From: Sphingomonas echinoides
Lineage (GTDB): Bacteria; Pseudomonadota; Alphaproteobacteria; Sphingomonadales; Sphingomonadaceae
DNA length: 64,000 nt
Direction: 5' to 3'
Assembly: GCF_029623395.1 (NCBI RefSeq)
Contig: NZ_JAPYKK010000012.1
Span: 1-64,000, forward strand
Numbering within the stretch: position 1 is the stretch's first letter; every line of letters starts with the position of its first letter. The notes beneath the pieces were generated by a model, which did no database searches, had not been told where the DNA came from, and saw nothing but the letters and a program-made list of their open reading frames with translations. The position numbers were made by a program, and so were the translations under genes. Below are positions 46,573 to 54,463 of this stretch, piece by piece.

Positions 46573-47730
46573 CACGATCCCCGCGAGATGCGCGTGGAGC
46601 GCGGCGGCGTTCGCCGCCCAGGTGAAACGCGCCGCGCCACGCCGGACCGCGATCGGATCGATCGCTTCCGTCAGGACGGTCGATAGGCCGGAAGCGAACC
46701 CCTCCGGGGTGCGCGCGACGATTCGCCCATAGGCGCGATCGGTCATCACTTCGTGCGCGCCGCCAGCGTCGGCGATGACGATCGGTGTCCCGCACGCGAG
46801 CGCCTCTACCCAGGCGTTCGCCAACCCTTCCGATTCGGACGCGAGCGCCATCACATCCGCCGCCGCGAGCAATGCGGGGAGGTCCGCGTGCGGGACGGCG
46901 CCGAGCAACCGGACGCGGTTGCCAAGCTTCCGCGCCGCAGCCCGCGCGGCGAGCGCCGCCCGCTCCGGGCCGTCGCCCACGATGATCAGCGTGGCGTTGG
47001 GCAAGTGGGCGAGCGCGTCGATCACGATGTCATGACGTTTGCGCGGGATGAGCGCGCCAAGCGAGACGATCAGCGGACCGGAGACGCCGAGCGCAGCCTT
47101 TGCCGACGCTCGTGGCCGTGGCGCGAATCGGTCGAGGTCGACGCCGGTGTGGTGAACGCGAATCCGGTCGCCCGGCATGCCGAGCGCGATCATGTCGTCG
47201 CGCATCGCCTGCGAGACCGCGAGCATCCCGTCCGCCGCGCAGCCTGCGGCAAGCACGCGCTGTGCGGTGGACCGACTGCGCCCCCAATGATGGATATCCG
47301 CGCCGCGCGCCTTGATCGACACCGGCACCCCGAAATGCCTGCCGAGCGCGATCGCGGCGGGGCCGTCCGGGAAGAAGAATTCGGTGTCGATCACGTCGAA
47401 CGCGAAGTCGCGGCGGATCGCCCGCAGGACCGGGATCAACGCGCGCGTTAGCGCGGCGGCATGAAACCGACCGCCGGTCCCCGGGATCGTCAGGAAGCGC
47501 GGGCGGCGCACGTCGAGCCCGCGCCACGTCTCCTGCCGCGGCAAGTCGACCAGCCCGCCGAAACGCGCATGTACCGACAGTGGCCACGGCGGCAAGCCGA
47601 CGGGGGCAACGACGCGGAGGTCGACATCGTCGCGCGCCGCCAGCCCGATCGTCTGGCGTTCGACGAACACCCCGAAATTGGGGCGCGTCGCATCGGGGAA
47701 GAGGGTCGACAGGGTCAGGACGCGCAGCAT
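46558..47730 (-). CDS. GT4 family glycosyltransferase
   Basis: The 390-residue GT-B enzyme starts RVLTLSTLFPDATRPNFGVFVERQTIGLAARDDVDLRVVAPVG, and has SLGALIPRKRHDIVIDAL, IIVGDGPERAALAARA, and the donor motif SESEGLANAWVEALACGTPIVIADAGGAHEV (E-x7-E). It is related to teichuronic/colanic-type and PEP-CTERM-type GT4 enzymes. It is soluble/peripheral and likely adds sugars to a polyprenyl-linked or lipid acceptor. It stands alone between convergent DUF3089 and the dnaA gene with no other glycan genes beside it. Confidence 0.9.
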   Translation of the reverse strand: MLRVLTLSTLFPDATRPNFGVFVERQTIGLAARDDVDLRVVAPVGLPPWPLSVHARFGGLVDLPRQETWRGLDVRRPRFLTIPGTGGRFHAAALTRALIPVLRAIRRDFAFDVIDTEFFFPDGPAAIALGRHFGVPVSIKARGADIHHWGRSRSTAQRVLAAGCAADGMLAVSQAMRDDMIALGMPGDRIRVHHTGVDLDRFAPRPRASAKAALGVSGPLIVSLGALIPRKRHDIVIDALAHLPNATLIIVGDGPERAALAARAAARKLGNRVRLLGAVPHADLPALLAAADVMALASESEGLANAWVEALACGTPIVIADAGGAHEVMTDRAYGRIVARTPEGFASGLSTVLTEAIDPIAVRRGAARFTWAANAAALHAHLAGIVSARG

Positions 47731-47794
47731 GCACCGTCGCTAGCGCGCTTTCGATAACGAAAGGTGTGCTGCCTGCCCCTTTGGCGATCGCCTG

Positions 47795-47819
47795 GCGGTC
47801 CCGGTCGCGCCGGGACCGC
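47795..47819 (-). terminator. Hairpin downstream of dnaA
   Basis: GCGGTCCCGG (47795-47804) pairs perfectly with CCGGGACCGC (47810-47819) around TCGCG, directly after the dnaA stop on the minus strand. There is no T tract, so this is only a candidate terminator. Confidence 0.45.
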
Positions 47820-47823
47820 TGGC

Positions 47824-49236
47824 TTAGCCTTCCAGCTGCCGCAGCAACGTGCGGACCGAGCTGTCGATCTCATGGTCCTTGTCGCGCAGATCCTCGATCC
47901 GGCGGACCGCATGGATCACGGTCGAATGATCCCGCCCGCCGAATTTGCGCCCGATCTCGGGGAGCGACCGCGTGGTCAGCCGCTTCGCGAGGTACATGGC
48001 GATCTGGCGTGGCCGTGCGACGACAACCGCACGGCGTGCCGAGACCAAATCGATCGGCTTGATTTCGAAGTGCGCGGAGACCGCCTTCTGGATCTCGTCG
48101 ATCGTGACCCGGCGTTCGGCCCCGCGCAGCACGTCGCCGAGGGTGGCGACCGCGAAATCGAGGTCGATCTCAACGTTGCTGAGCTGCGCATATGCGACGA
48201 CGCGGTTGAGCGCGCCTTCGAGATCGCGGATGTTGGCGGTGATCCGCGATGCGAGCAGGTCGAGCACCGGCGCGGGCACGCGTGCATTGGGCATGTCGAC
48301 AAGCTTGCGGTCGAGCACGCGCCGCCGCAGCGCCAGATCCGGCGCCTTGATGTCGGCGACGAGACCGCACGACAGCCGCGAGGTGATCCGCTGCTCGACA
48401 CCGTCGAGGCCCTGCGGGCAGCGATCGGCCGAGATGACGAGCCGCTTACCGGCACCCATCACTTCGTTCATCGTGTGGAAGAATTCTTCCTGCGTCGCAT
48501 CCTTGCCCGCGATGAACTGGAGATCGTCGATCAGCAGCAGATCGGCGGCGCGCAACCGCGTCTTGAACGCATGCGTCTCGCGCGTGCGGAGCGCCTGGAC
48601 GAATTCGTACATGAACCGCTCGGCCGACATCAGCAGCGCGCGCGCGCCGGGGACCGCCATGAGATAGGCGGCACCGATCGCGTGCATCAGGTGGGTCTTG
48701 CCCTGCCCCGTGCCGCTGTGGAGGAACAGCGGGCTGAACCGCGGTGCCCCCGGCTGCGCCAGTGCGACCGCCGCATTGTACGCGACGAGGTTCGACGGAT
48801 CGACCACGAACCGGTCGAAGGTGAACCGCGGATCGAGCGACGGGCGCTCGATCGTCGGCACCGGGTCCGCCGGTGCGATATTGGCGGGTGCGGGGAGCGT
48901 CTCCACCGTCACCACCTGTGCCGAGCGTGCGAGCGTTTCGATCGAGACGCTGCGCACCGCCGGGATGAGCACGCGGAATTCGTGCAACAACCGGTCGGCG
49001 TAATGATTCCGTACCCAATTTGTCATGAATGCCGACGGCAACCCCAGACGCACCGCGTCCAGATCGCTTCCGGGAATCAAAACGATCGGCTTCAGCCACT
49101 GGTCGAACAACCGTACGCCCGAAGACTCGCGGAGATTCGTACGGACCGTGGCCCATGCCTGCGCAACCATGTCGTCCTGCGTCTCGCTGGCGCTATGGTT
49201 GTTCGCGATCGCTACCCCCTGCCCCAAAGATGCCAC
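47824..49236 (-). CDS. dnaA: Chromosomal replication initiator protein DnaA
   Basis: The 470-residue protein has DnaA domain I (AQAWATVRTNLRESSGVRLFDQWLKP), domain III with LHSGTGQGKTHLMHAIG as Walker A and DLLLIDDLQFIAGKDATQEEFFH as Walker B, sensor motifs (RITSRLSCGLVADI) and the domain IV DnaA-box signature GGRDHSTVIHAVRRIE. GTG at 49236 is preferred because AAGGAAGGG lies 7 bases upstream; a TTG at 49266 would add 10 residues. It starts replication at oriC. Its 400-base leader carries seven GANTC sites. rpsT lies upstream on the same strand and has its own terminator. Confidence 0.97.
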   Translation of the reverse strand: MASLGQGVAIANNHSASETQDDMVAQAWATVRTNLRESSGVRLFDQWLKPIVLIPGSDLDAVRLGLPSAFMTNWVRNHYADRLLHEFRVLIPAVRSVSIETLARSAQVVTVETLPAPANIAPADPVPTIERPSLDPRFTFDRFVVDPSNLVAYNAAVALAQPGAPRFSPLFLHSGTGQGKTHLMHAIGAAYLMAVPGARALLMSAERFMYEFVQALRTRETHAFKTRLRAADLLLIDDLQFIAGKDATQEEFFHTMNEVMGAGKRLVISADRCPQGLDGVEQRITSRLSCGLVADIKAPDLALRRRVLDRKLVDMPNARVPAPVLDLLASRITANIRDLEGALNRVVAYAQLSNVEIDLDFAVATLGDVLRGAERRVTIDEIQKAVSAHFEIKPIDLVSARRAVVVARPRQIAMYLAKRLTTRSLPEIGRKFGGRDHSTVIHAVRRIEDLRDKDHEIDSSVRTLLRQLEG

Positions 49237-49311
49237 GACAAAACCCTTCCTTCGCCCCCCGGCCAAACCAGCGGGGCGTTACTGTAAAACGGACAAAAAC
49301 CCCCACAGCCG

Positions 49312-49542
49312 GAATCAAGTCCGCCTGAACGTGCCATTCGAATTGAGTCGCGAGACGATCGTCTGCGCGGTGAGGGACCAGTTATGAAGAAGCACCCGAG
49401 TCTATCAATCCCTGCCCCAGTCAGATTTCTGAAATAATCAGGATTGACTCGGATTCAGCCAAGGATTCACGTCAGAAATCTTACAATCCTTTGAGATTGC
49501 TCAATTTTTGATCGTTACACTTCCGTGAAGGTTATGCGAATC
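49312..49542. promoter_or_regulatory. Cluster of seven GANTC (CcrM) sites in the dnaA leader
   Basis: GANTC occurs at 49312, 49345, 49398, 49446, 49452, 49464 and 49538 (five bases each). In a genome of this GC content about one site per 300 bases is expected, so seven in 231 bases is a strong excess. GANTC is the CcrM methylation target in alphaproteobacteria; in Caulobacter the methylation state of the dnaA promoter sets dnaA expression after replication. Confidence 0.85.
49434..49462 (-). promoter_or_regulatory. Predicted dnaA promoter
   Basis: On the minus strand TTGGCT (49457-49462) and GATTAT (49434-49439) have a 17-base spacer. Two GANTC sites (49446 and 49452) fall in the spacer and a third (49464) lies just upstream of the -35. 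The transcript would have a leader of about 190 bases. A 10-bp inverted repeat AGATTTCTGA (49423-49432) / TCAGAAATCT (49472-49481) brackets it. Confidence 0.45.
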
Positions 49543-49641
49543 GCGGTAAATGCGGGCTTTCCCAGAACGGGACGGCGCAGGTTCTTGCGATGTTCTTCCG
49601 GGCTGGAAAATACACCTTTCGGACGATGCCGAAAGCACGAC

Positions 49642-49671
49642 AAAAAGCCCGCCGGACAGGGTCCGGCGGGC
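49642..49671 (-). terminator. Rho-independent terminator of rpsT
   Basis: On the minus strand GCCCGCCGGAC pairs perfectly with GTCCGGCGGGC around CCT and is followed by TTTTT. It lies 25 bases after the rpsT stop and isolates rpsT from dnaA. Confidence 0.93.
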
Positions 49672-49695
49672 GAATTGATTACGCGAACGAAGGGT

Positions 49696-49959
49696 TCAGG
49701 CGAGCGCGGTAAGGCGCTTCGTCAACCGTGCGAACTTCCGCGACGCGGTGTTCTTGTGCAGTACGCCCTTGGCGACGCCGCGCATCAGCTCGGGCTGAAC
49801 CTGCAGCATCGCAGCAGACGCTGCTGCCTTGTCGCCGGACTCGAGTGCCGCTTCGGCCTTCTTGACGAAGGTGCGAATGCGGCCAACGCGGTTGCCGTTT
49901 ACCAGTGCCCGTGCAGCGTTGCGACGGATACGCTTTTTCGCCTGTGGCGTGTTCGCCAT
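49696..49959 (-). CDS. rpsT: 30S ribosomal protein S20
   Basis: The 87-residue basic protein [47 protein letters not shown]...[29 protein letters not shown] is a complete S20: the NxxAKKRIRR start and the [15 protein letters not shown] C-terminal motif are diagnostic. It is a primary binder of 16S rRNA in the small subunit. It is encoded alone with its own terminator, between mutM and dnaA. Confidence 0.97.
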   Translation of the reverse strand: MANTPQAKKRIRRNAARALVNGNRVGRIRTFVKKAEAALESGDKAAASAAMLQVQPELMRGVAKGVLHKNTASRKFARLTKRLTALA

Positions 49960-50066
49960 GAAGCCCTCTGACTTTAGAAATAAGAAAGGGCGGGAGATGT
50001 CTCCCGGCCCCGGAAGCCGCTGCCCTTACCGAGAAGGATATCGTCGGTCAATCACTTTGCGCAGGA

Positions 50067-50876
50067 TTAGCGCTGACAGGTGGGGCACCAGAAGGTCGAC
50101 CGCCCCCCTTCGGCATAGCGCTGGACCAGCCCGCCACAGGCGCAGGGCTGCCCTTCGCGGCCATAGACCGCGAACTGCTTCGAAAAATATCCGAGCTCGC
50201 CATCGGGCTTGGCGTAATCGCGCAACGTCGATCCCCCCGCCTCGATTGCCGCCAGGAGAACGGTGCGAATCGCGGGCACGAGTCGCTCGAGCTTCGCGCG
50301 CGAGACCTTCCCCGCGGCGCGCTTGGGCGAGATGCCAGCGAGGAACAGCGCCTCGCACACATAGATGTTGCCCAGCCCCGCGACGATCCGCTGGTCGAGC
50401 AGCATCAGCTTGATCGACGCGATCCGGTCTTTGAGCATCCTGTGCAGATACGCAGCGGTGAGATCCGGCCCAAGCGGTTCGGGTCCGAGCGCGAGGAACG
50501 CCGGAAACGCCGCGAGCGCCGCGGTCGGGACGAGATCGACCGAACCGAACCGTCGCGCATCGTTGAGCGCAAGCCGGTGCCGGGCGGTTTCGAGAATGAG
50601 ATGATCGTGCGTCAACAGCTCGACCGGATCGACTCGCCAGCGCCCCGACATGCCGAGGTGGAAGATCATCGTGTCGCCGCGATCGGTATCGATCAGCCCG
50701 TATTTCGCGCGGCGACCGAGCGCGGTGACGGTCGCGCCGGTCAGGCGTTGCCCGAGATCCTCGGGGAAGGCGCGGCGCAGGTCGGGGCGGCGGAGCTGCA
50801 CCGCGGTAATGCGCTGCCCCTCGAGTACCGGGCGCAGGCCCCGCACGGTGGTTTCGACTTCGGGCAATTCTGGCAT
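50067..50876 (-). CDS. mutM: Formamidopyrimidine-DNA glycosylase
   Basis: The 269-residue enzyme starts MPELPEVETTVRGL with the catalytic Pro1 and Glu2, has the Lys of GRRAKYGL, FHLGMSGRW, the H2TH segment DQRIVAGLGNIYVCEALFLAGISP, GGSTLRDYAKPDGELGYF and the C-terminal zinc finger (CACGG...CPTC) ending in QR. It excises 8-oxoguanine and opens the strand. It is divergent from ubiE, a conserved order. Confidence 0.97.
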   Translation of the reverse strand: MPELPEVETTVRGLRPVLEGQRITAVQLRRPDLRRAFPEDLGQRLTGATVTALGRRAKYGLIDTDRGDTMIFHLGMSGRWRVDPVELLTHDHLILETARHRLALNDARRFGSVDLVPTAALAAFPAFLALGPEPLGPDLTAAYLHRMLKDRIASIKLMLLDQRIVAGLGNIYVCEALFLAGISPKRAAGKVSRAKLERLVPAIRTVLLAAIEAGGSTLRDYAKPDGELGYFSKQFAVYGREGQPCACGGLVQRYAEGGRSTFWCPTCQR

Positions 50877-50932
50877 CGCAATCAGCTAGGTTGCGTTTGC
50901 CCGCGCCACAAGCACTGGCTAGAGCGGGCGGC

Positions 50933-51664
50933 ATGAACGATACAGTCTCCTTCGGCTACGAAGACATCCCCGCCTCCGAAAAGACCGCCCGCGTCGGCGG
51001 CGTCTTCTCCAGCGTCGCCTCACGCTACGACATCATGAACGATGCGATGTCGGGGGGCATGCACCGCGTGTGGAAGGACCGCTTCGTCCGCCGTCTCAAA
51101 CCGCGTGAGGGCGAGCAGATCCTCGACATGGCGGGCGGCACCGGCGACATCGCCTTCCGTATCGCCGAGTCCGGCGCGAGCGTGACGGTTGCGGACATCA
51201 ACCCGCAGATGCTCGAAGTGGGCATGGAGCGCGCGGCCAAGCGCGGGATCGACGGGTTGGTGTGGACCGAGGCGAACGCCGAGACGCTGACCTTCCCCGA
51301 CCGTTTCTTCGATGCGTACACGATCGCGTTCGGGATCCGGAACGTGACCGACATCCCCAAGGCGCTCCGCGAGGCGCACCGCGTGCTGCGGCGGGGCGGG
51401 CGGTTCTTCTGCCTCGAATTCTCGACGACCGTGTGGCCGGGGTTCGCGGACGTGTATGACGCCTATTCGCACAAGGTCGTGCCGCAGCTCGGCAAGCTGC
51501 TCGCGCAGGATGCGGACAGTTATCGCTATCTGATCGAATCGATCCGGCGCTTCCCCGACATGCCGACCTTCGAGCGGATGATCCGCGATGCGGGGTTCAT
51601 CCAGACCGGCGTAGAGCCGATGCTCGGCGGGTTGGTCGCGATTCACCACGGCTGGAAGATTTGA
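50933..51664 (+). CDS. ubiE: Ubiquinone biosynthesis methyltransferase UbiE
   Basis: The 243-residue enzyme has the UbiE/COQ5 start (VSFGYEDIPASEKTARVGGVFSSVASRYDIMNDAMSGGMHRVWKDRFVRRL), SAM motif I ILDMAGGTGDIAFR, and NVTDIPKALREAHRVLRRGGRFFCLEFS. It performs the C-methylation that yields demethylubiquinol's methylated product in ubiquinone (and menaquinone) synthesis. ATG 50933 is the family start; an in-frame ATG at 50891 overlaps the mutM promoter region. A repeat separates it from ubiB. Confidence 0.96.
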   Translation: MNDTVSFGYEDIPASEKTARVGGVFSSVASRYDIMNDAMSGGMHRVWKDRFVRRLKPREGEQILDMAGGTGDIAFRIAESGASVTVADINPQMLEVGMERAAKRGIDGLVWTEANAETLTFPDRFFDAYTIAFGIRNVTDIPKALREAHRVLRRGGRFFCLEFSTTVWPGFADVYDAYSHKVVPQLGKLLAQDADSYRYLIESIRRFPDMPTFERMIRDAGFIQTGVEPMLGGLVAIHHGWKI

Positions 51665-51679
51665 TGGGGCCGACTCTCA

Positions 51680-51797
51680 AAGCCCCTCCCCTTCAGGGGA
51701 GGGGTTGGGGTGGGGCCGTAGCGGGCGCAGCCGCCCAATTCGGCGCGACCACCCAGCACTGCCCCACCCCCGGCCCCTCCCCTGAAGGGGAGGGGAG
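51680..51797. repeat. Nested palindromic repeat ending in the ubiB ribosome binding site
   Basis: The left arm (51683-51716) and right arm (51761-51795) are near-perfect reverse complements of about 34 bases, each with its own hairpin of the type CCCCTCCCCTTCAGGGGAGGGG. The centre is about 44 unrelated bases. The final GGGGAGGGGAG supplies the Shine-Dalgarno of ubiB. It is the same element type as 24275-24386, between two genes of one pathway. Confidence 0.85.
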
Positions 51798-51803
51798 CAA
51801 AGC

Positions 51804-53336
51804 ATGACCGCGCCTGCTGTTCATCTGTGGCGCTTGCTTCGCTGGGGTCGCACGCTTGCGCGCCATGGCGCGTTGCAAGGGATCGAACGTGATCCCAACA
51901 CCCCTGCCCCCGTCCGTCGTCTCGCCCGGATCGCGCGGTTCGGGGCGCGCGTGCCAAAGGTGCCGCGCTATGCCGATGCGCTCCAGGCGATCGGCCCCGC
52001 CGCGATCAAGCTCGGGCAGACGCTCGCGACTCGTCCTGACATGGTCGGCGATGCCGCCGCGCTCGACCTGATGCGGTTGCAGGATGCGCTGCCCCCCGTC
52101 CCGTACGAGACGATCCACGCCGCGCTGACCCGCGCGTTCCAGCGCGACCCCGCCGAGCTGTTCCAGTCGATCGAGCCGGTGCCCGTCGGCGCCGCGTCGA
52201 TCGCGCAGGTCCACCGCGCGGTGACGACCGACGGCCGCACCGTCGCGATCAAGGTGCTGCGCCCGGGCGTCGAAGAAGACTTCACCCGCGCGATCGACAC
52301 TTACGAATGGGCCGCAGCGCAAGTCGAGGCGATGGGCGGCGAACTTTCGCGCCTGCGCCCGCGCCTGACGATCGAGACGTTCAAGCGCTGGACCGCGCGC
52401 GAGCTCGATTTGCGGCGCGAGGCCGCGTCGGCGTCCGAACTCGCCGATTCGATGCAGGCGGAGCCAGACTTCACAGTTCCCAAGATCGACTGGCAGCGCA
52501 CCACCGGCAAGGTGCTGACGCTCGAATGGATCGACGGTATCAAGCTGTCGAACCGGCCTGCGCTGATCGCGGCGGGCTATGACCTGCCCAAACTTGCCGA
52601 CACGCTCGTCCACGCGTTCCTGCGGCAGGCGATCGCGGAAGGATTCTTCCATGCCGACATGCACCAGGGCAATCTGTTCGCTTTGCCCGGCAACAAGATC
52701 GCGGCGATCGACTTCGGCATCATGGGCCGGATCGACCGGCGCGCGCGCGTCTGGCTGGCGGAGATCCTCTACGGGCTGATCACCGGCAATTACAAACGCG
52801 TCGCCGAAATCCATTTCGAAGCAGGCTATGTGCCGTCGCATCACAACGTCGCCGAGTTCGCGACGGCGCTGCGCGCGGTCGGCGAGCCGATGCGCGGGAT
52901 GGCGGTGAAGGACATGTCGATCGGGATGATGCTCGACGGGCTGTTCAACATCACGCGTGACTTCGACATGCAGACCCAGCCGCATTTGCTGCTGCTGCAG
53001 AAGACGATGGTGATGGTCGAGGGCGTCGCGACCAGCCTCGATCCCGAGATCAACCTGTGGGATGCCGCCGCGCCGTTCGTGCGCGAATGGATCCGGACCG
53101 AACTCGGGCCGGAAGCCGCCGTCGCAGACCGGATCGTCACCGATCTGCGCACCTTCGCCCGCCTGCCCGACCTGATCCGCAACATCGAGCGGCGGTTCCC
53201 GGATCCGCCCGGCGCGCCGCCCGAGCCGCCCTTGCGGCATATCGAGATCGTCCGCTTTGGCGGGTGGCGGTACGCGGTCGTCGCGATCGTCAGTGCCGCC
53301 GCGAGTCTCGGCGCCGGGTGGATGCTGTGGGCGTAG
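51804..53336 (+). CDS. ubiB: Ubiquinone biosynthesis regulatory protein kinase-like UbiB
   Basis: The 510-residue ABC1/ADCK-family protein shows the KxGQ motif (IKLGQTLATRPDMVG), the Ala-rich nucleotide loop VPVGAASIAQVHRA, VAIKVLRPGV, the ExD/QTD region ELDLRREAASASEL, FHADMHQGNLFAL and AIDFGIMGRI with the catalytic Asp. One C-terminal transmembrane helix follows (WRYAVVAIVSAAASLGAGWML). It has ATPase activity needed for coenzyme Q assembly. Its stop overlaps the GTG start of the downstream membrane gene. Confidence 0.95.
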   Translation: MTAPAVHLWRLLRWGRTLARHGALQGIERDPNTPAPVRRLARIARFGARVPKVPRYADALQAIGPAAIKLGQTLATRPDMVGDAAALDLMRLQDALPPVPYETIHAALTRAFQRDPAELFQSIEPVPVGAASIAQVHRAVTTDGRTVAIKVLRPGVEEDFTRAIDTYEWAAAQVEAMGGELSRLRPRLTIETFKRWTARELDLRREAASASELADSMQAEPDFTVPKIDWQRTTGKVLTLEWIDGIKLSNRPALIAAGYDLPKLADTLVHAFLRQAIAEGFFHADMHQGNLFALPGNKIAAIDFGIMGRIDRRARVWLAEILYGLITGNYKRVAEIHFEAGYVPSHHNVAEFATALRAVGEPMRGMAVKDMSIGMMLDGLFNITRDFDMQTQPHLLLLQKTMVMVEGVATSLDPEINLWDAAAPFVREWIRTELGPEAAVADRIVTDLRTFARLPDLIRNIERRFPDPPGAPPEPPLRHIEIVRFGGWRYAVVAIVSAAASLGAGWMLWA

Positions 53337-54463
53337 CCACGCCCCCGCCGGTCACGACTCGCACACCGCTGTGGCTCACGCTGCCGTCGCGCTTCAACGC
53401 GCTGACGCGGGTACAGGCGCTGTGGACGCTGGGCCTGCTCGCGCTGTTGCTGACGGCGACGCTGCTCGCGCTCGCGGCGCCCGGCCCCGGGGCGGGACAT
53501 GACGGCGCATCGGTCGCCGACGTGCAGGGCGAGGTCGTCCCGTACGAAACGATCGTATCGGGCATTCGCGGCGGCGGGGATTATTACACCGTCACCGCCA
53601 ACGCCTTGCGGCGCGGCGCCTATCCGCTGCGGCCGTTCCTCACCTTCCGCCTGCCGGGGCTCGCGGTGATCGAGGCGCATGTTCCGCCGCTGGGGATGCA
53701 GGCGATCCTGTGGGCGCTGATCGCGGGGACCGCCGCGGCGCTGTTTCTGCGGTTGCGCCCAGCCTTTATCGGACCGATCCCGCTCGCCTCCGCGATGCTG
53801 TTGCTCGCCGCCGGGATGGTGGCGTTCGTCCAGAACGGGTTGATCGCGGTTCACGAAGTCTGGGCCGGGCTGCTGATCGCGCTGTCGCTCGCGCTGCGGC
53901 GCGACGATCGCTGGGTTGGCGCAATTTCGTTCGGGCTGATCGCGATGCTGATCCACGAAACCGCGGCATTGTATGTCGCGATCATGGCGATCCTCGCGCT
54001 GCTGGAAGGCAACCGGCGTGAAGCGTTCGGTTGGGGCGCGACGCTGTTGGTGCTGGCGGCCTCGCTCGCCTTCCACGCGCACGCCGTGTCCGAGGTGGTT
54101 CGGGTGACCGATCCAATGGCGTCCGAGGGGGCGGGATTGCTCGGCTTCGGGTTCTTCGTGCGCGCGATGACAGTGTCGACCGCGCTGGCCGCCCTGCCCG
54201 TCGCGCTGGCCGCGCCGCTGGTGGGGCTTGCGCTGTTCGGCTGGGCCAGTTGGGCGGAGCCGCTGGCGCTCCGCGCGCTGACGGTGTTCTGTGGTTATGC
54301 TGCGTTGCTCGGGGTGTTCGGGCGCACCGACACCTATTATTGGGGGTTGATGATCGCGCCCCTGCTTCCGATCGGCCTCGCCTTCGCGCCGGATGGTCTT
54401 CGCGATCTGGCGGCGCGCGCGCGGGACCGTCGCCGGATCATCGTCAAAAGGCTGGTGCGATGA
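53327..54463 (+). CDS. Polytopic membrane protein inserted between ubiB and coaC
   Basis: The 378-residue protein has about nine hydrophobic helices. After the first helix comes EVVPYETIVSGIRGGGDYYTVTANALRRGAYPLRPFLTFRLPGLAVIEAHVP, a distinctive periplasmic loop; the rest has no soluble domain. GTG 53327 overlaps ubiB by 10 bases and has GGGTGGA upstream; the stop overlaps coaC by 4 bases (ATGA), so it is translationally coupled on both sides. It may be a GT-C-like glycosyltransferase, but no diagnostic motif is clear. This gene breaks up the conserved ubiB-coaBC order. Confidence 0.75.
   Translation: MGVATPPPVTTRTPLWLTLPSRFNALTRVQALWTLGLLALLLTATLLALAAPGPGAGHDGASVADVQGEVVPYETIVSGIRGGGDYYTVTANALRRGAYPLRPFLTFRLPGLAVIEAHVPPLGMQAILWALIAGTAAALFLRLRPAFIGPIPLASAMLLLAAGMVAFVQNGLIAVHEVWAGLLIALSLALRRDDRWVGAISFGLIAMLIHETAALYVAIMAILALLEGNRREAFGWGATLLVLAASLAFHAHAVSEVVRVTDPMASEGAGLLGFGFFVRAMTVSTALAALPVALAAPLVGLALFGWASWAEPLALRALTVFCGYAALLGVFGRTDTYYWGLMIAPLLPIGLAFAPDGLRDLAARARDRRRIIVKRLVR

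Noticed and set aside
49237..49641. Possible oriC next to dnaA
   Set aside because: The region is AT-rich but I find no TTATNCACA-type DnaA boxes; in alphaproteobacteria oriC is often not beside dnaA. The GANTC cluster fits a regulatory leader better.
53057..53326. N-terminal extension of the membrane protein frame into ubiB
   Set aside because: The 90 codons are an alternate frame of the ubiB C-terminus, Arg-rich and non-hydrophobic; the GTG at 53327 with GGGTGGA upstream fits a membrane protein start.
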